Shown here piece by piece: positions 46,241-56,924 of a stretch of 64,000 nt of DNA (the first letter of the stretch is position 1; each line of letters starts with the position of its first letter). Below the pieces are notes generated by a model. That model was not told where the DNA came from. It saw only the letters and a list, made by a program, of their open reading frames with translations, and searched no databases. The DNA comes from Allomyces arbusculus (lineage: Eukaryota > Blastocladiomycota > Blastocladiomycetes > Blastocladiales > Blastocladiaceae), in NCBI GenBank assembly GCA_027604705.1, contig JADHYV010000021.1:186001-250000 (forward strand), read 5' to 3'. Position numbers and translations under genes: made by a program.

Positions 46241-46465
46241 TGTAGGCCATGGCACGCTTCTTCATGTACACGCGCCGCACACCTCGCACATGCGGTCGGT
46301 CAGAGCAGTCAGGTTGAAGTGGACCAAGTTTCGCGCGCTCGTCGCAATTTTCGAACTGCGATGTCTGGCACAGTCCTAAAGACTGTGACAGGGCAGTTTG
46401 GGACCTGCACTGGTTCGGACGGACGTAGGAGGTAGATCCAATTTGATTTTGCTTTCTGGGATGTC
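46241..46465 (+). pseudogene. Rearranged partial duplicate of the upstream membrane-protein gene
   Basis: 46241-46345 matches the parent coding sequence at about 44315-44405 (shared CTCGCACATGCGGTCGGTC and GTGGACCAAGTTTCGCGCGC with small changes). After a short unrelated part, 46414-46465 matches the parent 3' flank at about 45525-45575 (shared GGACGGACGTAGGAGGTAG). Some 1.1 kb present in the parent is missing between them. The piece cannot encode a useful protein. Confidence 0.75.
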
Positions 46466-46612
46466 GTGGTTGTTGTCGGTGTCGAAGAGCGGGGGAGATG
46501 TCAGACGCCAAAAGGATCCAAAGGCAATGTTTTCGTTCCAATAAATAGAAATCAACCCAACACACCCCCCGCAACTGCCAAAGGCAGCGTCAAAAGCATC
46601 TCCAACTCACAC

Positions 46613-49600
46613 TCACACGACGCCGATCACCTCGGCCTCGTCGCGCGGCCGCTTGGCCGCCACCATGTTGAGTCCCTCGCTCGTGACCAGCTCGAGCTTG
46701 CGTTTGCGTGGGCGTGCCGGAGCCGGCGCCGATTCCTCGACGTCGAGATCCAACTTGACCGACGCGGCGGGTGACGCGCCATGGCCCGAATCGAGCATGT
46801 CGGCCGCGAGCGATGGTGACAGCGCGGGACCTTGATCCATGCCGCCCTCCACGTCGATCACGTCGTCTTCTTCGTCGTCGCTACAATTACGCACTCGCCA
46901 ACCACGCCGCACCCGCGGCGGTGGTGGGTGCGGTCGCCGCCGTCGCGACCGTGCCGGTCGTGCGGGCAGTTCAGGCGCAGTCTCCTCTTCGTTCATGTCC
47001 ACGTCCTCTGAGCGCTGCAAGTCGCCGTCGTTGTCATCGACCGTGTCCGACGCCTCGTCCTCTGCCGGCTGCACAATCGGCATTTTGCGCCACACGCGGA
47101 TCGGGATCCGGATCTCCACGAACCGGCCAGGGAGCCGCACCGGTTCTTTCGGTTCTCGCTCCGAATTCTGTTCCGCCTCCGACTCCGATTCTGGCGCATG
47201 GTCGAGCGGCGGGAGCTGCGGCGGCCGCGGCCGCTCAACAGCAGCCGCCGCGGCTGTCTTCGACGCACGCCGTGTCCGCGGTGTCACGGGCAGCGCTGTT
47301 GCTGGAGTGGACATTGGCGGGCCGGACGCGCGGCGAGTCCTTGGCGTTGTGGGCGAGACCGATAGGGCCAACGTCGGCACATTCGATGCGCGGCGGGCCC
47401 TTGGAGTGGCTGGCGGGCCGAAATCGGTCGAGCTGGTCGTTGACGTGCGCCGTGCCCTTGGCGGCGTCACCGGCGTCACCGCCTCCACGGCCGTCGAATT
47501 CGTCCATCGCACCTTTGGTGTCACCGGCGGAGACACCACATCGGCAACTGCCGCATTCGACCGCCGCCCTCGCGGCGTCGTCTTGGCCCCTGCCGGCGCC
47601 GCCTCACCCGACCACGTCCCCGCTGCAGAACTCGATGCGCGCCGTCCCCTCGGCGTCGCCGACGCGGAAGGCGCGCGCAATGCCAGCGGCAGCGGCGGTG
47701 GCGACGAAGGTCCTGCCCGCGCGACCGGCTTCTTACCCGCGACCGGCGGCGCCGTCGCTGGCCGCACCCCACCGAGCCGTGCCGGCGGCGGCGGGGTCGC
47801 AATCACGACTTGCACGTGCGCGACGCGGCGAACCACGGGCGCGCCCGGCGCGCGCGGTGGGAGGGGTGCGAGATGTTGTAGCGGTGCCGGCGCGGTTGGG
47901 AGCGGGAGCGGGATCACGCCGGCTGGAATCGTGGTGTGCGGGAGGAGGAGGTCGCGCAGAGTGAGTGTCGGTGCCGGTGCTGGTGCCGGGGTGGGGCTGG
48001 CCGAGGCTGGAGGGTCCGATGATTGGGTCGGTGCGGCGGGTGCAGGAATGGGTGCCGGCGCGGGGGAGGGCGTGGAGATGGCTGTAATTGAGGGTGCGAG
48101 TGCAGGCGACGGTGCGCGCGATAGGGAGGGGGCCGTCGATGGGGTGCGTGATGATGTCCGAGTAGGTGCTGCAGCCGGTGCAGGCGCTGCGGAAACCGTA
48201 CCACGAGCGGGTGAAGATGGAGGGGAAGTCGCGGCTGCAGATACGGATACGGGGCTCAACGCAGGAGACGACGTCGACGTCGACATCGGGTCGGGTGCGG
48301 AGCTCGGCGTAGGGTCGCGTGCACTGCACGGATCTGGTGGTGTCAGAGCCAGGTCACTTGCATGCACGGACGCGATCACCGGAACCGCTGTCGTAGCTCG
48401 CCCGACCAGAAGAGATGCGCGAACCGGACTCGACGGCGGTGTCGACGACAATACCGATGATGCGGATGACGGCGTCCGCGCGGGTAGCGGCGGCCGCCCG
48501 AGCAATTTCCACCTCGGAATGCGCACAATCAGTCGTGGTCCATCCAGTCTCATCCCACGCCGTGCGGGTGCCTCAAGTGGGCACGGCGACATGGACGAAC
48601 CACCGTTGAGCCGCGGACACGGGGGCGGGGGGCGCTCGTGCACGCGGCGGCGCCACATACCGGGCGACGACGCGTCGCTGTCGTCGTCGTCGTCGTTCGA
48701 GTCCGATTCGGAATCGACGCCCATGGGCTCGACGGAACGCAATCGCGACAACGACGCTGTGGCCGTCGCGCCCCCCAGGAAGATCAGGTGCGGGTTGCAC
48801 GATGGAGACCGCGGCGAGCCTGACGTCGGCGACGAGGACGGCGGAAAGAGCAGGTCGTCGTTTGGGGTCGGAATGGTCGTGCGGCACGGCAGCATCGGGT
48901 TGGCACCGCGGATCGGGTTGGCCGCAGGTGGTCGTGGCGGGAGCGGCATGTCTGGTAGCGGCGACGTGACCGGGTCGAGCTGGATCTGGAGCGGGGGAAT
49001 GGCGGTGAGCCTTGGTCTTGCAGGGGACGGATATCAACGACGCGATCACAAGTCCACGAACCCCGGTCGCTTGGACCCATTGCGTGTAGGCGGCCGCGTC
49101 GCGCCAGAGCGACTGGACCTATGTGCCGCGCAGCGTGCGTGAGCGGCGCGCGGTGGGCAGCATGGCTCGAGCGAAGCGATGCGCCTTCATACCATGTCGA
49201 GCAGAATCTGCTTTTCCTTCTTGAGCTGGCCGTTTTCCTTCGCCTGCAACACACCAATCGTGAGCCGACTTGACCAGGCGATCCGTGGCGCATAGGAGAA
49301 CGCATAAAGACCCGTACATGCGCACAGCACGAATTCTCTGGCGCGTGTGCCGCAAACGCACTCGTGTCGTCAATTCCAGCGAGCACTTGGCTCGGATTGG
49401 CTGCAAACTGGTGCGCCAGCGGCCCGACGGGCCTAAGCGCTGGCGAACACGCTTCCGGGGCATGGCGAGCGCGGTCCTGAGTCGTGCGCGGGGGTGTGGG
49501 CGCCGGCGAGATAGGGCCAAAGCCGCCTGACAGGTCGAGCGACGATGGAGCCGGTGGTGGTGGAGGTGGCGGCGGCGGCGGCGGGATGGCATCCAAGGGC

Positions 49601-49882
49601 GGATGCGGAAGCGCGCCGTCGGCGTCGGTGAGGACGCTACCGAGGCCGTCGACGGGGTGCAGCACATCGGTATTGATGAAGGTTGCCAGGTCCTGGTGGG
49701 GACAGAAGCGAGGGGTCCGCGCAGGTCAGCAAACTGGTGCAGAATGGCGCGAATTGGATGCCGTTCGCGCGCGCGATGCGTGGTCATGGCGAGCATACGA
49801 GCGTGGCGGGCACCTCAAGGGCGGATGCGGCATCGGCGGCAAGGACAGCGGGCCACGGCGCGGTCCCGGCAAATGCGGCCAT
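46613..49882 (-). CDS. Long low-complexity, Pro/Ser/Arg-rich protein with short leucine-zipper-like segment
   Basis: The last exon (about 48985-46613, some 790 residues) is certain as an open frame. Upstream I can join in phase an exon 1 at 49882-49799 (MAAFAGTAPWPAVLAADAAS), an exon from 49692 with DLATFINTDVLHPVDGLGSV and a polyproline tract, a short exon reading AKENGQLKKEKQILLDM, and an exon reading VQSLWRDAAAYTQWVQATG. The leucine-spaced short exons look like the end of a bZIP-type coil, but no clear basic region is seen. The long exon has acidic patches (SDSNDDDDDSD). About nine copies of a TPR(x)RRAS motif are spaced by 15-25 residues at residues 440-590 of that exon, followed by a basic end with KRKLELV. 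This fits a nuclear DNA- or chromatin-associated protein regulated by kinases, which is inference only. Confidence 0.55.
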
Positions 49883-50650
49883 GTCGAGGTTGATGTATGT
49901 GGCGAGCTGCGGGCGGGGGTGCGGCCGGCGCGTCGGGGCGGGCGCTCGTCGCGGGGATGCGGTTGCTGCACAACATGCCGGGCCGCGCGCGAGGGCTGGC
50001 GGGGCCGTCGTGAACCGTGATCGCGCTGTTGGCGGCGGTGGTCGGTCGGTCGTGCTGGTCGTCTCTTTGACGGGCGCGCATTCAGCTGGATGGGCGGTGC
50101 ACTGCGGTGGGCTGTCCGCGTGTGTCATGCATGCCACACCCATCGCTTGCTCTCACCGCACAGCTCATTTTCTCGCTCATTCTGATCGCTCTTTTTCGGC
50201 GTCACGCTCGTCACGCTCGCGCGAGACGAGTGTTGCGCGGTCAAGCGACAATGGCGATTGGCGAGCCAGGACTGTTTGCAGCAGAAATGGAAACTTGAGC
50301 ATATGAACATGTATTTGTACAGAAGCGGTCATGAGCGCTGCCAAGACCCTCTGTGACTGCAGCATGGAGAAGGGCTGCTGCATTTGCTTCCATGCTGTTT
50401 CTGTCTCTTTGTCTCAACAGTAGATCATGGGACGCATACTGTGCAACACGTTTGGTGGCAAACAGGCTGTGATCAACTCACTGAAAATCAGATCTTCCAA
50501 CAAACTGTTCCTCTCTACATGCACCCTGCACTGATCTGCAGCAGGACAACAACAACATTGTGCTTGTGACTTGCAGCAACTCACACAGTTACATGGACCT
50601 GTACCAAGTGCTCCCTACCCAACAACTTGAGACAATATGTTTCACCACCC
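49883..50650. other. Intergenic between low-complexity gene and F-box/LRR relic
   Basis: About 770 bp. The first part is GC-rich, then from about 50.3 kb composition shifts to AT-richer as the relic begins. No other feature was supported. Confidence 0.5.
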
Positions 50651-52364
50651 ATGATGATGAACACCACTGCCTCTTCCATGAGCGCTCCAGCCTTGGAAGG
50701 GCTGCCAAGTGATATCCTGGGCCTTGTTGCTGCATTCGCCAGTGGCAGTGACATTTTGGACTTTGCTACTCAATGTGCACTGCTTCAGCTGGCTCTTTCT
50801 GTGCCTGCTCTGTATGCCCTGTGCCTGTGCATCCAGATCCGCGTGCATTGGACCACACTTGTATCCAAGACCAACACTGAAGAGGAATCTGACAAGCCCC
50901 ATTTTGCTGATGTTCCAGCAAGGTGTCTTTGGAGCAACCTGGCCATGCTAGACTTCTGTCTCTTGTTTTGTGGCCCCACAATAGCAAGTGCTCATGTCAT
51001 GCTTTTGTCTCACCATTTCTGGGAGGACTCTGTGCTGGTTTCAACCTATTGGACACTTGTGCTGGCCCTGTGCCACCAGCTCCAGCATTATCTTCACTTT
51101 ACTTCTGATGGGCCTCTGCTACCCATTCCACCCACATTGTTGCTCACTGTTTCTTGGCATCCCAATGTGCTGGACTGAGTGCAAACTGCCCCCATTGCTT
51201 GTGGAGTTGAGCCTGGAGGAAGCAGGTTCCCCAGAATCACTACCCTGCCATGAGCACCTTTTGTTCTTGTTTGCCACCACGTTAATGTAAGCTGTCTCTC
51301 TTCCAACTGTGCAGTTTCTGTGATTCAGGAGATTTGAGTCCTGCAGTAGCAATTTTGTCTGGCCTGCTCAATCAATTCCTGTCAACTTTGGTTTCCCTCA
51401 CATTCTTGGAACCTGATGGCGTCTTGGTCCATCTTGCACCAGCCCTTGCTGGATTGCTGCACTGGCTGCCTGCATTGGCATTGTTTAGGTTGAGCTTGAC
51501 CTTGCCTGGCATGGACATGGTTCTGAGAGCACTGCCATTCACCAAGCTCTTGGACCTGAATTTGCATGTTATTCAGGAAGAGTTTGACATGGAAAACATG
51601 TTTGAAACGCTGGTGACAAGTTTCCTGACCAAGGTCCAGATGCTTATGGTGGCTGTGCACTGGATCATTCTTGACACAGCTCACACCATGGGCAATGCAT
51701 GCACTGATCATTGACAATGTCCCCAAGGATGCAATTGTTTCACTGGCCTTGGCGCCCATGTTTCACCAGCTGGTGCTCAACAATCACATGCTAGATTCAG
51801 ATCCTCTGTGCCTGTTTTCACAGCTTCCTGCATCTCTCAAGGACCTCCATTTGCATGGGCCACAATACTATGTATGTCCCTTGGCCTAGCTACACTGCTG
51901 GTTTTGCACCACACCCACTTCTGCACCATCTCCAGCCACTGCACCTCAACCAATGTGGATTTAGCTTGGACGCACTCAAGAATCTGATCCAATCATGGCC
52001 AGCCACACTGCGTCAACTTGACTTGCCCAATAATGCATTCACAACAGGGCCAATTGGATTTCCAGAGGGCCTCTTGGTGCTGTGCTTGGATGGCAATCAA
52101 GACCTTAATGATCACCATGTGGCTGCATGGGTTCCATTCTTACTGTTGGCCATTTGCAAGCTCAATGTGAACAGAACGAGCCTTGGCGCCGTTTTTGCAA
52201 TGGCGCTCTTGAAGTGCATGCCTGAGCAGTCACTGGTGCGCCACTCTGTGTCTGTAGGTGGGTGGGACACTGCTGGCCAAGTCAACAAATATAAACTTGG
52301 AGCAGCAGCTGCACAGCAGGTTTCATGTGCAGTAGTCAGTAGTGAGCGTTGGGGTATGGTTTGA
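50651..52364 (+). pseudogene. Degenerate F-box/LRR gene copy B
   Basis: A protein of the same family as copy A at 15.3 kb, also broken. The start has an F-box (LEGLPSDILGLVAAFASGSD followed by ILDFATQCALLQLALSVPAL). LRR-like segments then appear in three frames: CKLPPLLVELSLEEAG, LALFRLSLTLPGMDMVLRAL, LPASLKDLHLHG, LRQLDLPNNAF and LLVLCLDGNQDLNDHHVAAW. At least four changes of frame are needed. A GTAAGC...GTGCAG stretch at about 51288 could be a 28-nt intron, but this is far shorter than the introns elsewhere here. Codon use is AT-rich and unlike the neighbours. A gene with programmed or unusual splicing is the alternative. Confidence 0.6.
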
Positions 52365-52987
52365 GGTTGATAGTGGATGCGATGTGAATGGGCAGGATTC
52401 ATTTGAATTGGACATGTTGTGCGTATTTTATTGACCTGGGTCACTTGACAACGTGCAACCGCCACTGCCTCAAATGCACCGAGTCCACGCCGCTTTTCCA
52501 CTCAATAAGGAATTCAAGCCCTTTTATATATTCACTTGCCTGCGCGCATGGCCAGTGAGAGCCTGGCAACATGATCAAACAATGCAGTCAACTGGTCATC
52601 ACAGCAATCAAAAAGCCGTTGTTGTGTTGCAAGAGTCAACCCGTCACAACACGAAGGAGGCCAAGAGCGCGTTACCCGCCGAAACAATTTATTTTGGATC
52701 GAAAATGTGCAAAACAGGCAAGCCGGTTGCCATGCAATCGAGAAAACATAAATGAAGGGACGATGAAGTGGATGCGATTGTGATGCGATGCGATGCAATG
52801 CGATGCGATACGATGCGATGCGATGCGATGCAATGTGGCAACCAGCTGGGGGACACGCGAGCTCCAAATGAACCAATTTTGCGAGCTTCCTCCTCCAACA
52901 ACCGGCGCCCACGGAAATACACACAGCCAACCAAACCAGACGACACAACACGACGTGAGAACGCAGCTGTCCAGCAGCCGCGCGTGC
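52365..52987. other. Intergenic with GATGC microsatellite
   Basis: About 620 bp between the relic and the stop of the unknown two-TM gene. It contains the GATGC repeat listed separately; nothing else was seen. Confidence 0.5.
52770..52835 (+). repeat. GATGC pentanucleotide microsatellite
   Basis: About 12 imperfect units of GATGC (variants CAATGC, GATAC) in 65 bp. It lies in the 3' flank of the minus-strand gene that ends at 52988. Confidence 0.9.
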
Positions 52988-54363
52988 TCACTTTGCCCCT
53001 GCAGCAACCTCCGCCGCAGCCGACTCTTCCGCTGCCTCGCCTTCACTGCTGACCCCAAGATCTTGGCCGTCGGCATCGTCGTTCGCGGGCTCCGGATCCA
53101 CCGTCACGACCACATGCGCGAGAAACTCCGTGTCGGATCGTGCCGTCCCACCGCGCGAGCGTTCGCCCTCGGCCATGGCTGCCGGCGGGACATCGAGGTG
53201 CAACTCGTACTCTGCATCGAGCGCGCGTACGGCCGCCGCGTACTCTGGCGGTTTTTCCGGGTCGCATGCCGTGTAGGTCGGCGGCGGGTCGAGCGCGACA
53301 ATCGCATCGAGGTCGTCAATTACGTGCGGCAGCAGCGTCTCGAGCGAGACCACGTTGTAGTTGTCGTCGATGATGTCGGACGGCGCGAGCAGGACAATTT
53401 CGAGCGACTATGACGGGTGGTGAAGGTGGATATGGTTAGTCGGAGCGTGTTGGGAGGTGTTGAGAGGGATGGGGGTGGGGTGCGCACCATTTCCTCGGTC
53501 AGGTCGAGGTCGTACTCGGACCACGACGCGGGGAGCGCCGGCGGCGCCTGGAACCGCCACGCGAGCATGCGCGCGCCGTGAATCGCGTCGTCGGCCGTAT
53601 ACTGGTGTAGCATGGCCTTGATTTGCTCGTGACGCTAAAAGACGATCACGTTCACAGTTAGCACGGCGTCCGAGAATTCATACTTCTCGCTCGTGTAGAA
53701 ACAGTACGGTACCTTGTTGAGCAGCTGGTGCGAATGCATCGGCCCGAGGATCATCGACGCAAAGAAGAGGACCGTCGCAAGGACAATAATCGCCGACCAC
53801 GGCCCGTCGACGCCCGACCGCATCATGATCAAGACGGGCGTGATCACGAGCCACGGCGCGAGCAGCGGGACAATGTGCACGAACGGCGACGGCGTGAGCC
53901 GTGCCGCGACGATCGACAGCCGCTCGAGCCGTGCCGTCACGTCGGCGAGCGGGAGCTAGGATACGCGCACACCAAAACGTGAGTCGGAGTGGGAGAAACG
54001 AAGCACGGCGGCGAGATGGCAAAGTACCCGTTCTGCAAATGCCGTCGGCCACGATGTCGGCACCTGGTACCGTATCGCGCTCGGGTCGAACTCCACGAGA
54101 ACGGCAGGCCGCTCGACGGTGCGCGGCGTGTCATCGGGCGGGGCCGGCGTCGGCGATGCCGAGCGCGATTGTGGAGTGAGGATGGCTGGACTCGGCACGG
54201 ACGGGACTGCAGGCGTAGATGATCGCGAGTTGGCTGCGGCAGGGCGCGGCCGGGATGGACGTGTTGGGCGCGTGCTGGCAGCGCGCGAGGTGGCAGCGCG
54301 TGATGGCGCACGCGGCGCGCCATCGAGGACGCGGGCAGCCGCGCGAAAGAGTGGCATGAACAT
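52988..54363 (-). CDS. Two-TM membrane protein, unknown
   Basis: Four exons (54363-54028, 53955-53713, 53634-53488, 53407-52988) join in phase to 381 aa; the second intron has a CTAAC branch site. The N-terminus (MFMPLFRAAARVLDGA) and an Arg/Ser/Pro stretch could serve as a targeting signal. Two membrane helices follow close together, VHIVPLLAPWLVITPVLIMM and AIIVLATVLFFASMILGPMH. After them comes a helical soluble domain (HQLLNKRHEQIKAMLHQYT, ARMLAWRFQAPPALP) and an acidic/Ala-rich tail. The hairpin of two TMs with both ends on one side is common in organelle membrane proteins, but I do not recognise the family. Confidence 0.6.
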
Positions 54364-55053
54364 GATGATAGTGGTGAATGAATGGGTGGATGGTTGATCA
54401 AGGAGGGGTACGAAAAATAGTTGGTGGCGAGAGGCAGTCGGTTGGGCGGGGGAGAATGAATGAAATGGACGGAGAATGCAGGAGACTGGCTCTGAGAAAA
54501 GAAAGAGGGGCCCGTGAGAGGGTGTGAGGGGGCAAGTTGAGCGATTCGCTCACTGGAGACGGAGGTGGTGGGAAAGGGAACCGGTTGAGCAGTGCTGGCG
54601 GTGATCACTGCTCGCTGATTTGCTGCTGCCAACGCGTCTGGAGCCTGCGGCCGCCTGGCTGGCGCACCAGCGCTGTGTCCGCTCCGCTGCCCCCCGTAGC
54701 GCAAATCGTTGCCGCGTTGATTGCACCAAGTGTCCTGCCGAGTGTCAGGCTCGCCTGGGCGCCAGCACGGCGCCGGCCGCACGGCGCCGGTGCTGCGCTC
54801 CTGATCGTCGACCAGACTGGAGCCGGGAACACCGAAAGCTGCGGCGTTGTGCCCGTACTCAACGTGACCGCGTCACGGTTCACAGCAACAGCGTGCCTTC
54901 AAGACGCCACGGTGCCAAGCACCAGCCAAGCACAGCCAAGCTCGCCGCCAATCGTTTTTCTTCAAGTGTCTCTACCGAAATGAAATACGCGCCCCTCCTT
55001 TCCAGTCATCTGCTCCTCATCGTCTCCGTGCCGAAGTCTCACTCCTCGCCCTC
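54364..55053. other. Intergenic, nothing recognised
   Basis: 690 bp upstream of the two-TM gene and downstream of paxillin. Purine-rich near 54370-54560. No gene supported. Confidence 0.5.
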
Positions 55054-56269
55054 TCACCCGTACAGCCGCGTGTGACACGGCATGCAGAACGGCTTGTTCT
55101 CGTGGCCCTTGAACGGCGTCTAGATCATGTCACGAAGAAACGGTCGTCAGTGATCACCTCTCTTCTCGGCTCGACGAAGAATCCGACGACGAATCCGCGC
55201 GACGCACGCACCTTGTTGAGCGTCACTTTGCAGAAACTGCACACAAAGCACGCCGGGTGCCAGCGCTTATCCATGGCGTTGATGCACTTGCCGACAATCG
55301 GCTTGCTGCACGCCGGACACAGCGACCCCTTCTTCGCGTGGTAGTGCACCTCGCAGTAGGGCATGCCCTCGTACGGGAAAAACGTGCCATTTGCAAACGG
55401 CGCCTTGCACTCTGCGCACGCAAAGCACGCCGGGTGCCACACCTTGTCGAGCGCATTCACCGTGTCGGCGAGCACGGGCCGCACACACCCGGCGCACTTG
55501 GGCGCAAAAAGCGCGAGGTAGTCCTCTTGGCAATAAGCCTGCCCTTGGTGCTCGAGAAACCCGTCGGTCGCGGCAAACACTTTCCCGCAGTGGCAGCAGA
55601 AAAAGTGTTCCGGGTGCCACGTCTTGCCGAGAGCTGAGACACACCGTTCCTCGATCGCGTTGGAGCAGTAGGCGCACCGCGGCGCCGCGAGCTCTAGGTG
55701 GTGCTGCTGGCACAGCAGTGCGCCCTCGTGCTCGAAAAACGTGCCGGTGCCCAAGACTTTTTCGCAGACCGAGCACCGCAAATGCGCCGGGTGCCACGTC
55801 TGGTCGAGTGCTACCACGTAGGCGCCGTGGATCGGCTCCTGGCACGACGCGCACGTGCGCGAGGTCGCGGGTAGAATGTCGGCGTCGTTGGCGTGCGGAG
55901 GCGTCGGCGTCGGCGCGGGCGCGGGAGCGGGCGGGCGCTTGTCGGCCAATGGCGACTTGATCGGTGCGTCGGTGCGCGGCGCGGTCGTGGGCAGCGGAGT
56001 GGTGGTGCTGCTCGGTTGCTTGGAAAATATGGGTGCTGGCGGCAACGCATCCGAAAATACCGGTGCCGGCGGGAGCGCCGGCACGAGCACGGGTGCCGGA
56101 GGGACCGACGCGGGTGCAGATGTCGCAGTGGGGGAAGCGGGTGCTCCGGTGCTGATCGCGCCGAGTTCGTTGAGCAGTTGATCTGGTGGGTGAAATGAAC
56201 TAGCGTCAGCCGATGATCGCGCGATGAAGTGAGCATGGCTTTGGCAAGGTCTGTACCGAGCTCATCCAT
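55054..56269 (-). CDS. PXN: Paxillin-like LD-motif/LIM-domain protein
   Basis: Three exons: a 13-nt first exon (56269-56257), 56182-55212 and 55119-55054, in phase, 349 aa. Splicing the tiny exon gives MDELDQLLNELGA, matching the N-terminal LD1 motif of paxillin (MDDLDALLADL in animals, from memory). A Pro/Ala-rich linker follows, then four LIM domains from residue about 110. Each has paired zinc ligands: CASCQEPIHGAYVVALDQTW and HPAHLRCSVC in the first, CAYCSNAIEERCVSALGKTW in the second, CAGCVRPVLADTVNALDKVW in the third, and CPACSKPIVGKCINAMDKRW in the fourth. The last LIM is completed by exon 3 (FCMPCHTRLYG). Known role in animals: adaptor at integrin adhesions; LIM1-4 bind the cytoskeleton and LD motifs bind FAK and vinculin. 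It is divergent from the SPRY gene. Confidence 0.9.
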
Positions 56270-56924
56270 GTTTTCGAATGCCTAATTGGGTTGATGGAGA
56301 AGGTGTGGAGAGCGTGTCCTGTTGCCGAGGAGATATTGGGAAGGAGCGGAGCGGGCCTTGCTGCTTTGTCGGGCAGGTCGCCAAGGTCTGTGGTTCTGCC
56401 TGGACGTGCTGCGGTGTGCTGGTGGAAGTTCCTGCACGCGCGTCGGATCGGATGCGCCGAGATGCTGTTGCTCTCAGTCGCAGAGGTATGTTGGCAATGA
56501 TTTGGAGCGCAGACAATGTCGACGATGACGATAGAGGATGGAGCGCGACGTTGCTCAGACGATTCAGATTTGCTATGTAAATACGCGACTGATGTGGCTT
56601 TCGCGCTGTCACTTTCGCTCATTTTCGCCACCAAGTGCAGGTACCTGGCCGTTTTTTGAGGGCAAGGAGGCGCAGCAGGTTGCCGGCGTGGCCCCGTCCA
56701 CGCCACTGACGCCTGTACAGTGAGCCTGCACGGTCGAGCTGCACAACGACGACGAGGCTAGCATTCTCATCCTCAACAGCACGACTCCTTGCAGCTCACA
56801 CCGACCCTGCGCTCCCGCTCGTGTGCATTTTCCAGCACCGCGCCGCCAATCCCGCAACCATCCGACGGCAGCACTTCCAGCCCAACCGCCAGTCTGACCC
56901 CGTGCCCGCGCGTCAACGTAAACC
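56270..56924. promoter_or_regulatory. Divergent intergenic region, paxillin / SPRY protein
   Basis: 655 bp holding the promoters of two divergent genes. Short frames only; no clear TATA box was seen. Confidence 0.4.

Larger units (their letters stand above)
45388..46612. other. Intergenic with a coiled-coil ORF and a partial gene duplicate
   Basis: 1.2 kb between the membrane protein gene (+) and the low-complexity protein gene (-). The two items found in it are listed separately. No other gene was seen. Confidence 0.6.

Noticed and set aside
46839-49142. A 767-aa open frame on the plus strand antisense to the low-complexity gene
   Set aside because: It is Gly/Ala/Arg rich throughout, as expected for the complement of a Pro/Ser/Arg-rich GC-rich gene, and shows no domain. 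The minus strand has acidic patches, motif repeats and spliced upstream exons.
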